From IMG/VR virus record IMGVR_UViG_3300048672_000503, positions 1 through 58,070 of that record: 58,070 nt of DNA. One strand, 5' to 3'. Under the pieces are notes generated by a model. That model ran no database searches and was not told the DNA's origin. It was given only the letters and a program-made list of their open reading frames with translations. Origin of the DNA: a virus. Both the position numbers and the translations under genes were made by a program. Positions 33,472 to 41,659 of this stretch are shown one piece after another (within the stretch, counting starts at the first letter, position 1; every line of letters starts with the position of its first letter).

Positions 33472-33953
33472 TTCTCTATCCTCACGATGAACTTAACATC
33501 AACACCAAGGATGGACTTAGTGTCAAAAATCACATAGTTGAACTTGCGACCATTCTCAACCAAGAATGGGTTTGTATGACTTTGGGTGAACACTTCTTGT
33601 GCAACACCAATTCCACGTTCTTTGAAAAATTCACGCCACTCAATCAATTCTTCAGCCAATACATGAACACCAAGATGTGTAACTGAATTGTCGCGGTGAT
33701 CAAAATCATCCTCCAACCAGTTTGGCCCAGATGTGTAATTCAATATTTCAAACTCACGTCCTTTAAATGCATTGTAGTTAAAGGACAAGTTGGCCGTGCT
33801 TTGCCCAGGATAGCCAAACACATCACCTTTGGCAACCACTGTATCGTCAACCCAGCCATCAAAGCCCATTGCATTTAGCAGCTCTTTTGCTTTTGCTGGA
33901 TCACGAGGGTTGATAGCTATTTGTTCAATCTGGAATCTTAATGGTTTTTTCAT
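33468..33953 (-). CDS. VOC/glyoxalase-fold protein
   Basis: 161 residues from ATG 33953. Paired beta-alpha-beta-beta-beta pattern with NSVTHLGVHVLAEELIEW and EFEILNYTSGPNWL suits a vicinal-oxygen-chelate fold (metalloenzyme). Likely metal ligands include His in THLGVH and Glu in the last strands; exact site not certain. Substrate unknown. Located with SDR, radical SAM, dUTPase genes. Confidence 0.6.
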   Translation of the reverse strand: MKKPLRFQIEQIAINPRDPAKAKELLNAMGFDGWVDDTVVAKGDVFGYPGQSTANLSFNYNAFKGREFEILNYTSGPNWLEDDFDHRDNSVTHLGVHVLAEELIEWREFFKERGIGVAQEVFTQSHTNPFLVENGRKFNYVIFDTKSILGVDVKFIVRIEK

Positions 33954-33993
33954 TTGCTTGGTCTCTTGTTTGTTAAAGAATATTTTGAAAAAT

Positions 33994-34671
33994 TTAAAGT
34001 CCATAGGGAATTATGCACCCAGTCAGTGCTTTGTGGTGTGCCTTGTCTTGAAGCAAAAAGCTGATGAATTCAGCAACTGAATTCGGATCAGTTTCTTCAC
34101 CGGCCAATATGCCTGCAAGCTGATACCGTTGTGCTTCTTCCATTGACCAACCACGCGTATGAACAACTTGTTTATCAATTGAGAATGACATCTCAGTTCC
34201 GGCAAGTTTATTTGGGCTGATTCCAAATACAGTGATGCCGTGTTTTTTGGTCAATTCTCTGGCAAGTTGTCTTGTCATGATTTCAGCAGCACCTTTGCTT
34301 GCATTGTACGCCAAGCTGCAAGTCATTGGCATATGACTGGCATTGGAAACAATATTCAAGATGGTGCCTTTTGTCTTTATCAACTCAGGCAGCAGTTCTT
34401 TGGACATCATATAAATCCCTTTGGCATTGACGTCAATAACTTTGTCCCATTGCTCAACATCCACATCCTCCAGCCAATTTATGATGTTGACAGCCGCACA
34501 ATTGATAAGCACATCCACATTGCTTATGTCCAAGCCATCAAACCTTGGATTGCGAACATCATAGCCATCTTTGATGTCATAGCCTATGACTTCATGTCCT
34601 GCATTTATCAACGCATTTGCTATACACAAACCCAAACCTGATTTGCTTCCTGTTATTAATATTTTGCTCAT
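33994..34671 (-). CDS. Short-chain dehydrogenase/reductase (SDR)
   Basis: 225 residues from ATG 34671. Rossmann motif TGSKSGLG (residues ~7-14), LINCAAVN, a Ser-containing NIVSNASH and the catalytic YNASKG. NAD(P)H-dependent oxidoreduction of an unknown substrate, perhaps a sugar. RBS AAGGAATAACA. An upstream in-frame start overlaps the radical SAM gene and lacks a ribosome site. Confidence 0.85.
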   Translation of the reverse strand: MSKILITGSKSGLGLCIANALINAGHEVIGYDIKDGYDVRNPRFDGLDISNVDVLINCAAVNIINWLEDVDVEQWDKVIDVNAKGIYMMSKELLPELIKTKGTILNIVSNASHMPMTCSLAYNASKGAAEIMTRQLARELTKKHGITVFGISPNKLAGTEMSFSIDKQVVHTRGWSMEEAQRYQLAGILAGEETDPNSVAEFISFLLQDKAHHKALTGCIIPYGL

Positions 34672-34687
34672 TGTTATTCCTTGTTTG

Positions 34688-35608
34688 TTAAAAAAATGAT
34701 TTTTCGTTTGCGATTGAATCACAAACATTATTTATCTCGCTCAAACGCTTAACACAGCACGTTTGGCAAATTTTTGGAAGGTCACAAAATTCTCTTTCTG
34801 AATATTTGGTGACTTTGTCCCATATTTGAAGCCATGTGTTTTCAAATATATTGCCAAGTCCAATGGTTTGTGGAGAACTTCTTGTGTCACCAGCTGTAAC
34901 ACAACAAGGATATACAGTGCCATCTGAATCAACATATAGTTGATAAAACACAGCACTGCAATGCTTGAATGGTAGGACGTCACGCTCTGTTTTGTCTTTG
35001 TGATTTGTATCCTGCATAGAATCAGGATACATGTATCTGCTGTCAACATTGGTGATGCCTTTGGCATTTGCCCATTTTATGATTTTAGGCAATTCATCTT
35101 TGTTGTAATCGCTAATGGTAATGCCAAGTTGTACATTAACACCTGCTTCAAGCATGTCATCAATGCAATGCAGCACTTTTGACAGTGGTGTTTTGCCGCG
35201 TATTTTTGCATAAACTTCTGGATTGATTGAATCAAGACTCACTCTTATCCATTCTGCCATCTTCAACAGCTTTATGTCTATTGATGTTGGCACATAACCA
35301 GTTATAGTGCACCCAAAGGCAACATCATTGTCAATGTGCCATTCCATCACCTTGTTGAAATCAGGATATGCCATTGGATCACCACCTGAATAGCATATTG
35401 ATTCTGGTTTATTTGGCAATGATTCTAAAAAACCAAGCCACTTTCCAACATCCATCTTTTTTTGATCACGATTTGGATGTCCACATCCAATGCACCGATT
35501 GAAGCATGAATCAGTCAACGCGGCTTGAATTGATATTGGTGTTAGTCTGATTCCACCAACTATTTTGTGATGGTATTTTGTGATTTTAATTGCTCTTTGA
35601 TTTTCCAT
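34688..35608 (-). CDS. Radical SAM protein with SPASM-like C-terminus
   Basis: 306 residues. CX3CX2C [4Fe-4S] motif Cys35-Cys39-Cys42 (CFNRCIGC), followed by SGGDPMAYPDF and DSINPEVYAKIRG typical of the radical SAM barrel. The C-terminal part has a cluster of cysteines (YPCCV, CQTCC), as in SPASM domains that hold extra clusters. Reactions in this group include modification of peptides, sugars and nucleotides. In this operon a nucleotide, DNA-base or sugar substrate is plausible. Confidence 0.85.
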   Translation of the reverse strand: MENQRAIKITKYHHKIVGGIRLTPISIQAALTDSCFNRCIGCGHPNRDQKKMDVGKWLGFLESLPNKPESICYSGGDPMAYPDFNKVMEWHIDNDVAFGCTITGYVPTSIDIKLLKMAEWIRVSLDSINPEVYAKIRGKTPLSKVLHCIDDMLEAGVNVQLGITISDYNKDELPKIIKWANAKGITNVDSRYMYPDSMQDTNHKDKTERDVLPFKHCSAVFYQLYVDSDGTVYPCCVTAGDTRSSPQTIGLGNIFENTWLQIWDKVTKYSEREFCDLPKICQTCCVKRLSEINNVCDSIANEKSFF

Positions 35609-35614
35609 ATTGTT

Positions 35615-36397
35615 TCAATACCAAAATTTTGATTTCATCCAAACATATCCAGGTCTATGGATACGCACCCAATTCAATATTTGACTTTCACTCAAATTGC
35701 CATCATGTAAACCATGATCCTCATCACCATATTCTTTTCTACCAATTTTTTTAAGATCATGGTGATGAGTTGGATTATTAAATTGTTTTGCCATGTGATA
35801 ACCATGAAGATTGAACCACAACCCTGCTGCACTTTCTTCATATCCACCATGCAATTTTAAAACATCATCATGAAATAATTTACCATCAAAAGCATTTTTG
35901 AATATTAGTCCTCTTGATGTTGATGCAACAGAATGTGGAAGGCTTTCCCTTATTTCTTCTTTGTACGCATGGCCACCAAAGAAAGACACACAAGACACAA
36001 GACCACAATCGTCATTCCCATCTAAATGTCTTAATGCTTGCACATATCTCTGTCCTGATGTTTTTGGATATAATTTTGTGCCATTTCTAAATTCCATGTT
36101 GTCATCAACAAACATATAATATTTTGACTTTTTGCTCATATTTGCAGCAATTTGTCTTAAATGTGATATTCTGCATGGCGATTCTTGCTCCATCTCTTTG
36201 AAATTCAATCCAATATCAAATTTAAGCAAAATTTCTTTTGCTCTTTCTGATGCATTTAAATCAAATGATCCCTGTCCAACTATATTGAACTCAACATCAC
36301 AATGCTCTCTGACATCAATGAGATGCTGCAAAGAATCATTTTTCAATATGTGATTGAATGCAATCAATTTATTTGTTGGCAGTAATAATGTTAACAT
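35615..36397 (-). CDS. GT-A-type glycosyltransferase-like protein
   Basis: 260 residues from ATG 36397. FVDDNMEF has the DxD-like motif of family-2-type glycosyltransferases, preceded by helical region HLRQIAANMSKK. The C-terminal part has several His residues and a GYEESAAGLWFN stretch typical of acceptor-side motifs. Substrate may be DNA, a protein or a cell-surface glycan; not determinable. Stop of the previous gene overlaps its start region. Confidence 0.6.
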   Translation of the reverse strand: MLTLLLPTNKLIAFNHILKNDSLQHLIDVREHCDVEFNIVGQGSFDLNASERAKEILLKFDIGLNFKEMEQESPCRISHLRQIAANMSKKSKYYMFVDDNMEFRNGTKLYPKTSGQRYVQALRHLDGNDDCGLVSCVSFFGGHAYKEEIRESLPHSVASTSRGLIFKNAFDGKLFHDDVLKLHGGYEESAAGLWFNLHGYHMAKQFNNPTHHHDLKKIGRKEYGDEDHGLHDGNLSESQILNWVRIHRPGYVWMKSKFWY

Positions 36398-36399
36398 AA

Positions 36400-36762
36400 T
36401 CAATCCTGTTTTATTTTTGAAATTAATATTGACTCCATTATTGCAGAATAAACCCCATTATCATGAATTGAATCTTGATGTGTCAAACCACTGCTTGCGA
36501 ACCTTGCAATTTTTACAAGAATCAATTCAAATATTCTCCATTCATATGATAGAATCAACTCCTGTGAAATACCATTTGGAAATAAAATTTTAATCATTTC
36601 AGTTATTTTTTTATATGCATCATCATGAATTGCATTTCTTGATGCAAATGTTTTTGCCATTGATTCAAGCACATCAGCAGCAGTTGTTTTTGTCTCTTTT
36701 TGTTCACACCCAACCAACAAACAAGCATCAGGTGTTTTGCATTTTTCACATATTTCTAACAT
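36400..36762 (-). CDS. DUF6378-like protein
   Basis: 120 residues. N-terminal CEKCKTPDAC is a small Cys cluster, then ADVLESMAKTFASRNAIHDD and ILFPNGI follow the pattern of the small phage DUF6378 family (a helical fold often near nucleotide genes). RBS GGAGGGTAA. Function unknown. Confidence 0.6.
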   Translation of the reverse strand: MLEICEKCKTPDACLLVGCEQKETKTTAADVLESMAKTFASRNAIHDDAYKKITEMIKILFPNGISQELILSYEWRIFELILVKIARFASSGLTHQDSIHDNGVYSAIMESILISKIKQD

Positions 36763-36773
36763 TTACCCTCCAA

Positions 36774-37223
36774 TCAATATTTATTAATTCTTAAAACTTC
36801 AGCCTTTATTCCATTGTTGATGTACATATCAACAATATCTTGTCTGTCATCATAAGCAATGATATCATCAAGTTGAATTCCCTCCAATTGCCATTCTATC
36901 ATTTCATCCAATAGCATGTCAAGTTTTACATCAAGTGATGGTCTATGATCACCGGCCTTCCTCATGCACAATCTATCAACTTCAATGCCATTCCTTCTCA
37001 TCCATTTTTCAGTTATTATTCTAAACTTATCAGGCCGTGCAGTGAAAATTATCAAGGCACCAGCTCCATCGATGATGTGTCCATTTACAAATTCATCGAA
37101 GATGCTATTAAGATGATAGTTGAGAAACCGCTCATCCAAATTAGCAATATGGTGCTTTATCGTTGGTTTGCGCCAACCATCATTGCTTATGCAATTATCA
37201 AGATCAAGTATTGTTACTTTCAT
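36774..37223 (-). CDS. HAD-superfamily phosphatase
   Basis: 149 residues from ATG 37223, overlapping the ThyX stop (TGATG). Motif I ILDLDNCISND, motif II FTARPDK and a late DD motif AYDDRQDIVDMY give the HAD set, as in polynucleotide kinase 3'-phosphatase or nucleotidases. It may act on a nucleotide, consistent with neighbours. Confidence 0.75.
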   Translation of the reverse strand: MKVTILDLDNCISNDGWRKPTIKHHIANLDERFLNYHLNSIFDEFVNGHIIDGAGALIIFTARPDKFRIITEKWMRRNGIEVDRLCMRKAGDHRPSLDVKLDMLLDEMIEWQLEGIQLDDIIAYDDRQDIVDMYINNGIKAEVLRINKY

Positions 37224-37984
37224 CACATTGCCTTGCCATTAATGGCGATAGGTGCTGCTTCATGACGGATTGACCAAAACAATTCTTTGGCTTTATCCTT
37301 AACGGCTGTGTTATCCATTTCAGGCAAGTACACTGGGCATTCTTTTTTGCCATAGCGAGGGAAAGCACAAGTTCCGTGTGCCACACAATACACTTGCAAC
37401 ATGTCTTCTGTCCAAGGGTGAAGTTTTATCACTTCTTCACGCATGGAGCGGAAGACATCCTGATATTCACCCTGGGTTCTGGTACAAAGCCTTAATTTGG
37501 CACTATCCATCAGCGTGCGCAAATTAAATTTGGCATAGATGTTTGTTGTGATATTTGTTGGCAGCTCACCACGGGCATCCTGAGCGGGACAACCAGCATC
37601 AATAAGATCACCATAAGATTTTAAAGCAGCTTCAATTCCTTTGTTCCAAATTTCCAGCCATTCGTCGTTTTCTTGAATGCTTGGTGGCACTTCAACGTGT
37701 TGATTTCTTGCATCAACCACTCGCATTGCTTGCTGCTGATATGAACCAGTTCTGGTGCGCACAAATTGGTGGGTGAATGCTCTTGTTACATCTTCAACCT
37801 TGAATATGTAATCTACAAATTCAAATGATGTTTTGATGGTGTCCATCATATAACTTAAATGCTCTGCTTTCTTTTCTTCAGACCAATCAGATGGCTCATC
37901 ACGGTCATTAGTCAATCTGACATTTTTAGTCTCCAAAAGCATGTTTAGTGCATCTGGTGTATGTCTTACTATTGAAACTTTCAC
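37223..37984 (-). CDS. thyX-like: Variant flavin-dependent thymidylate synthase-like protein
   Basis: 253 residues from GTG 37984 (RBS TTGGAG). The overall sequence fits ThyX: THQFVRTRTGSYQQQAMR in the signature region and NLRTLMDSAKLRLC in the C-terminal half. The canonical signature RHRX7S, with Asn/Glu between, is changed to RTR...A, so the His and the Ser of the standard motif are missing. The chemistry may therefore differ, for example on the C5 of dUMP. An alternative in-frame start at 38029 adds 15 residues but has no ribosome site. Sits next to HAD and dUTPase genes. Confidence 0.75.
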   Translation of the reverse strand: MKVSIVRHTPDALNMLLETKNVRLTNDRDEPSDWSEEKKAEHLSYMMDTIKTSFEFVDYIFKVEDVTRAFTHQFVRTRTGSYQQQAMRVVDARNQHVEVPPSIQENDEWLEIWNKGIEAALKSYGDLIDAGCPAQDARGELPTNITTNIYAKFNLRTLMDSAKLRLCTRTQGEYQDVFRSMREEVIKLHPWTEDMLQVYCVAHGTCAFPRYGKKECPVYLPEMDNTAVKDKAKELFWSIRHEAAPIAINGKAM

Positions 37985-37985
37985 T

Positions 37986-38144
37986 TTATACTCCAATTTT
38001 AATTTGTTTTGTTTCCACAAACAACTCATGATGCTGAAAGCAGCGAGTCATCTTGATGCTATGTTTTTTGCTATGTTTTTTTATTCTTCTGTAATTTCTG
38101 TACTCAATCCTTGCAGAGTCACAATGGGTATTTTTTAAGCTCAT
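37986..38144 (-). CDS. Small basic protein upstream of the ThyX-like gene
   Basis: 52 residues from ATG 38144, with AAGGTGAACAAA ribosome site. Rich in Lys, Arg and His (IEYRNYRRIKKHSKKHSIK), so nucleic-acid binding is plausible. Its stop TAA and the GGAG of the following GTG start overlap, suggesting coupling to ThyX. No family recognised. Confidence 0.6.
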   Translation of the reverse strand: MSLKNTHCDSARIEYRNYRRIKKHSKKHSIKMTRCFQHHELFVETKQIKIGV

Positions 38145-38185
38145 TTTGTTCACCTTTAATTTTGATAATGAATTTTATTTCACCA

Positions 38186-38277
38186 GGATGTCACCACATT
38201 GGTTGGTTGACATCCCTGCTCTGTTAATTTGTTTGAGCATTGGTGCTGTATAATAAAGCCATCCTTGGCAATATCAA
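38186..38277 (-). promoter_or_regulatory. Promoter and leader hairpin of the ThyX operon
   Basis: Minus-strand TTGATA (38272-38277), 17-bp spacer, ATTATA (38249-38254), then after a ~35-nt stretch an 8-bp hairpin (38186-38193 with 38208-38215; GGATGTCA and complement) and the ribosome site. Same layout as the P1-P6 modules but a different sequence. The gap 38145-38282 holds no gene. Drives the ~17-kb metabolic operon at least in part. Confidence 0.6.
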
Positions 38278-38282
38278 TCCTA

Positions 38283-39281
38283 TTAAATTAAATCTAACAA
38301 TTTATTTGCTACATTGGTTTTGAAATTAGCGCGGTCACCAAACTGGGCGCGGTCAAACTGTTTACTGCGATCTACACCCTTGCTTGGTGATTCATGATCC
38401 ATATACTGGGTGACTGCATTTACAAGACCCCAGGCAGTGTTTTTCGCGCTTATTAGTTGTGATCCAAGACCTTGGCCATTGTATAAATCCATGATGGCTT
38501 TGAGCTCTTTTGAATTTTCAACCATTTGCATTGGAAGCATTGAGTTACCATCTGCATCAAGCCAATTATTTTTCATTTCAGAAGCAACAATTTGAATGGC
38601 CTCTTCACGATCAAGCTTGATTGTTGTTAAAGTTTGAGCAGATTCGATGAAAGAATCCCAAGCATCAGCTGCCAAACCAAGATCAACTTTAACAGCATCT
38701 GAATTAAATGCTGCCATATGAGGGATTTTGATTTGAGCTCTTTGGCCATTATTGCCAATTGCCATCCTTAAAGTATTGTTACAAACAACTCTAACTGATG
38801 TAAAGTGAGCAGAAGTTGCCATTGAACCATCCATTGAGGTGCCAAGCAACAAGTAAGGCTTAATTTCATCCACACCAGCTATCTTAACAGATTTGCCTGT
38901 TTTGGCTAATGCCCAAAGTTTTTTGCCGCCATATAGGCACCCCGCTGTTTCCATTTGAAAGCCAGCATCTGAAGTCAATGAAGTGAAGAACTCCAGGATT
39001 TCATCAGGCTGAACAATTTTGTATTTTGAAGAAACAATGGAAAGTGGAGCCAATGTATCATTGCGATACAGAACATTTTTTGAATTTTGACGGAATGTCT
39101 TACCACCTGCTTGGAAAATCACTGGGGTGACTTCTGCCATCCAATCCATTCCTGCTTCAACTTTCCATTCATCAATAGTTGATTCAGCAGTCAAAGCCTG
39201 TCCAAGACCATGCCAAGCTTTTTCACCGACATAAGCCATTGCTGCTTGACCGTTTGATTTTGTATCTAATTCATGAGCCAT
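38283..39281 (-). CDS. DUF932-family protein
   Basis: 332 residues from ATG 39281, with AAAGGTGAATATC ribosome site. N-terminal AYVGEKAWHGLGQAL, and SIVSSKYKIVQPDEILEF, then TSVRVVCNNTL in the middle are characteristic of DUF932 (phage/plasmid protein of unknown role, often near replication genes). Transcribed from promoter-leader P5. Confidence 0.8.
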   Translation of the reverse strand: MAHELDTKSNGQAAMAYVGEKAWHGLGQALTAESTIDEWKVEAGMDWMAEVTPVIFQAGGKTFRQNSKNVLYRNDTLAPLSIVSSKYKIVQPDEILEFFTSLTSDAGFQMETAGCLYGGKKLWALAKTGKSVKIAGVDEIKPYLLLGTSMDGSMATSAHFTSVRVVCNNTLRMAIGNNGQRAQIKIPHMAAFNSDAVKVDLGLAADAWDSFIESAQTLTTIKLDREEAIQIVASEMKNNWLDADGNSMLPMQMVENSKELKAIMDLYNGQGLGSQLISAKNTAWGLVNAVTQYMDHESPSKGVDRSKQFDRAQFGDRANFKTNVANKLLDLI

Positions 39282-39317
39282 GATATTCACCTTTATATTA
39301 GTTTTGAGTTTTAGTTT

Positions 39318-39379
39318 AGTCCGGTAAAAGTTCTTACCTGACTTGAAACAAATTATAATGCTTTTTTACAAAAAGTAAA
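39318..39379 (-). promoter_or_regulatory. Early promoter with 5' hairpin leader, copy P5
   Basis: Minus-strand TTTACT (39374-39379), 16-bp spacer, TATAAT (39352-39357) and hairpin arms 39318-39327 with 39334-39343. One arm carries a single mismatch (ACCTGAC instead of ACCGGAC), the only clean break in pairing among the strong copies. Drives the DUF932 gene. Confidence 0.85.
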
Positions 39380-39395
39380 GTTTTTTTTACTTTAT

Positions 39396-40253
39396 TTATA
39401 CGTTTTCAATTTCACTTTCTATGTTGCCTATTTCTTCAACTTCTTGCTTTGCTGCCTTTTCTTTTCTTGCTTCTGCTTTTGCAGCCGCTTTTGCAGCTCT
39501 TTCATCTGCTTTTGCAGCCGCTTTTGCAGCCTTTTCTTCAACTGTTGCAGGCACTTTGGTTGACTTTTCAACTTCAAAAGTTTCAAAATGATAGACTTTT
39601 TCAGGTTGATCATCGGTTGCTGCAACAACATAGTCCAATGTTTTGGATTCACTTTTATTCAAGTTGCCACGAAAAGCAGGGAATTTTGACATTGGCAAAC
39701 CATAGTTTTCGAATGCTTTGCCAACTGATGAAAATTCAGCAGTTTCATCACCAATTCTTACTTTAGCACCCCATCTTTTTAAACGAGCTGCTCTTGTTTC
39801 TGGAGCAGACCATGTCATTGATAGATTCATTTTCTTTTCTTCATTTGACAATTCAGCTTTTGGAGCCTTTTCAGCTTTTGGAGCCTTTTCAGCTTTTGGA
39901 GCCTTTTCAGCTTTTGGAGCCTTTGGCCTGTCCATTGCAGAGCCGATTAAATCATCTTCAGCATCATCAGCTTTTTCTTTGTCTGTTAATTCTGGTTCTG
40001 GTTCATCACCTGATAATGGCAGATCAACTGATTGCTCAGCAGCATCTTCTTCACCCAGAACTTCATTCAATAAATCAAGTTGGTCTTGTTCTTCTTTGGT
40101 CATTTCATTTTCCTTGGTTTGTCTTGCTTTCAAAACTGATTTTTCACCAGCGGCTCTTGAAGCAAATTTGGTTGTTTGTTTTCTTGTCAGCAAATTGTAT
40201 TCTTCAAGAAGTTCTTTTGTTGACATGGTTGTTATTTCTTTTTGTGTTGACAT
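39396..40253 (-). CDS. Acidic/Ala-Lys-rich protein with APKAEK repeats
   Basis: 285 residues from ATG 40253. Acidic N-terminal half, then four perfect APKAEK hexapeptides (about residues 112-136), a middle folded part (SSVGKAFENYGLPMSKFPAFRGNL), and a C-terminal Ala/Lys-rich helix (AAKAAAKADERAAKAAAK) as in H1-like DNA-binding proteins. Could be a nucleoid-like or DNA-structural early protein; not proven. Confidence 0.65.
   Translation of the reverse strand: MSTQKEITTMSTKELLEEYNLLTRKQTTKFASRAAGEKSVLKARQTKENEMTKEEQDQLDLLNEVLGEEDAAEQSVDLPLSGDEPEPELTDKEKADDAEDDLIGSAMDRPKAPKAEKAPKAEKAPKAEKAPKAELSNEEKKMNLSMTWSAPETRAARLKRWGAKVRIGDETAEFSSVGKAFENYGLPMSKFPAFRGNLNKSESKTLDYVVAATDDQPEKVYHFETFEVEKSTKVPATVEEKAAKAAAKADERAAKAAAKAEARKEKAAKQEVEEIGNIESEIENV
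39853..39924. repeat. Four perfect 18-bp tandem repeats
   Basis: Four identical direct copies of an 18-bp unit, at 39853, 39871, 39889 and 39907, inside the preceding gene. Each encodes one APKAEK (read on the minus strand). Perfect identity suggests recent expansion and possible length variation between phages. Confidence 0.9.
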
Positions 40254-40284
40254 CACGTTCACCATTAGTTTTGAGTTTTAGTTT

Positions 40285-40347
40285 AGTCCGGTAAAAAGTT
40301 CTCACCGGATTTGAAACAAATTATAATGCTTTTTTACAAAAAGTAAA
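40285..40347 (-). promoter_or_regulatory. Early promoter with 5' hairpin leader, copy P6
   Basis: Minus-strand TTTACT (40342-40347), 16-bp spacer, TATAAT (40320-40325), then a hairpin AGTCCGGT/ACCGGATT (40285-40292 with 40304-40311) containing one G-U pair. Drives the APKAEK-repeat gene. Confidence 0.85.
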
Positions 40348-40352
40348 GTTTT

Positions 40353-40580
40353 TTATTTCATCAAAGTAACATTTTTATTACGATCAATTGAAATTATTTT
40401 ATTTGTGACCATTTTCCCAATTGATGTATCTATCTCAGCTGTAATATTAACAAGCAAAAGTCTACGAATATCACCTATGGTTGCATCACCTTCACGCTCC
40501 AAGATTGCCTTTATGTGGCCTTGCCACTTTAAATAATTGAAATAACTCAATCTGTGCTTATCAGCTGGATCACTTAACAT
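40353..40580 (-). CDS. Small winged-helix-like protein
   Basis: 75 residues overlapping the FAD gene's end. Pattern HIKAILEREGDATIGDIRRLLL...IDTSIGKMVTNKIISIDRNKNVTL is like a winged helix with two helices, a turn and a beta wing. Possible DNA-binding regulator of the early block; targets unknown. Confidence 0.6.
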   Translation of the reverse strand: MLSDPADKHRLSYFNYLKWQGHIKAILEREGDATIGDIRRLLLVNITAEIDTSIGKMVTNKIISIDRNKNVTLMK

Positions 40581-41484
40581 TGTTCTTCACCATTGTCCTT
40601 TCATAGCTTGATGAATTGATCATCTTTTTGATGATGCTTATGTCTTTCAGCACGTCATCTAGCAGAACTTGGCGCCATGTTGCAAACCTACCAAGTGAGT
40701 AAACATTATGCTCATGTGTTGCTTTGAACATAAATTCTTTACGCCAATGGTCGTCGATTGGTGATATTTTGCCAAATTTCAATTCAGAATTACCCAATGG
40801 TGTTAAATTTGTGACATTGATGTCGAAAGCATCAAACATGTCTTCATCATCTTCATCAAATTTCACATATTCAGCTGTTAAAATGTCTCCAACTATGGAC
40901 GCCCTGTATAATCCATATAGTTCACTTGGGAAATAGATTGTTTGGTGAACATTGCAATCTTGTATTTTCCATCTTTTCACAAAGACTTTGCTTGATGCAA
41001 ATTCAGGAATGTCTGTTATACTCAGCATCCTTGCAAGAACTGGCATCGGTACTGTGCTTATTGTTGGTGAGTCTGACACAATACAATCATTTATATCAAA
41101 CTTTGTTTTCCAAGCTATCCTGCTTGAGCACCGCTCAATGAGTTGTTCATGAAAGTCGATTGGTGCTATCCAGCGTTTGCAAGTGTCTATGTTCCAGATG
41201 CTTCTGTCTTGAATTGCTCCAATGACTTTCTGGCTGTATTCATTACAAATTTTTGGATTTGGTGTGTGGAATCTGCCATCCTTATATATGGCTTTGTGAA
41301 CCATAACTTCTTTAAAATCAATTCCAACGGCATCACCAACACCAGGTGATCGAAAGCGCAGCAATGCTTCATGCTTATTAAATTGATCTTTGCTTTGTGC
41401 TTCTATGATAACACTATCTTGGAAGTGCGTGCTAGCTGCCAATAGACCTGCCATGCCAGCCCCAACTATCAATGTTTTTTTCAT
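40570..41484 (-). CDS. FAD-dependent oxidoreductase/lyase-like protein
   Basis: 304 residues. GxGxxG nucleotide-binding motif LIVGAGMAGLLAAS at the N-terminus, followed by IIEAQ, the typical FAD-binding end of strand 2. ALLRFRSPGVGDAVGI and RWIAPIDFHEQLIE also look conserved. In phages with hypermodified thymidine an FAD-dependent enzyme of this size is part of the modification set; that connection is inference. First gene of the minus block. Confidence 0.75.
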   Translation of the reverse strand: MKKTLIVGAGMAGLLAASTHFQDSVIIEAQSKDQFNKHEALLRFRSPGVGDAVGIDFKEVMVHKAIYKDGRFHTPNPKICNEYSQKVIGAIQDRSIWNIDTCKRWIAPIDFHEQLIERCSSRIAWKTKFDINDCIVSDSPTISTVPMPVLARMLSITDIPEFASSKVFVKRWKIQDCNVHQTIYFPSELYGLYRASIVGDILTAEYVKFDEDDEDMFDAFDINVTNLTPLGNSELKFGKISPIDDHWRKEFMFKATHEHNVYSLGRFATWRQVLLDDVLKDISIIKKMINSSSYERTMVKNNVK

Positions 41485-41659
41485 CTTTATGGCCTTTTTT
41501 TAGTTTTTAGTTATTGAGACCATATTATAATGTTTTTTACCCATCCTGGCTATTTTTTTTAAAATAAATAAGAAATAACTTCCTTTTCTGCTGAAAATAA
41601 TTATAATTGTCCCACGTCCTAAAGCCAGGATGGAAAACTAACAACTAAAAGAGATCAAT
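41485..41659. promoter_or_regulatory. Divergent early promoter region with GGATGG-type inverted repeat (element D)
   Basis: The 175-bp gap between divergent genes has TATAAT on the minus strand (41524-41529) and on the plus strand (41602-41607). Two 11-bp inverted copies of AGCCAGGATGG lie at 41541-41551 and 41623-41633. The left one overlaps the -35 region of the minus promoter; the right one lies just downstream of the plus -10. This resembles an operator pair that could control both directions and belongs to the GGATGGGCTAGGATG repeat family. Confidence 0.65.

Noticed and set aside
39718-40294. Long plus-strand open frames (up to 187 codons)
   Set aside because: They are antisense to the APKAEK-repeat gene, with low-complexity Ser/Phe- or Leu-rich sequence created by the repeats on the opposite strand.
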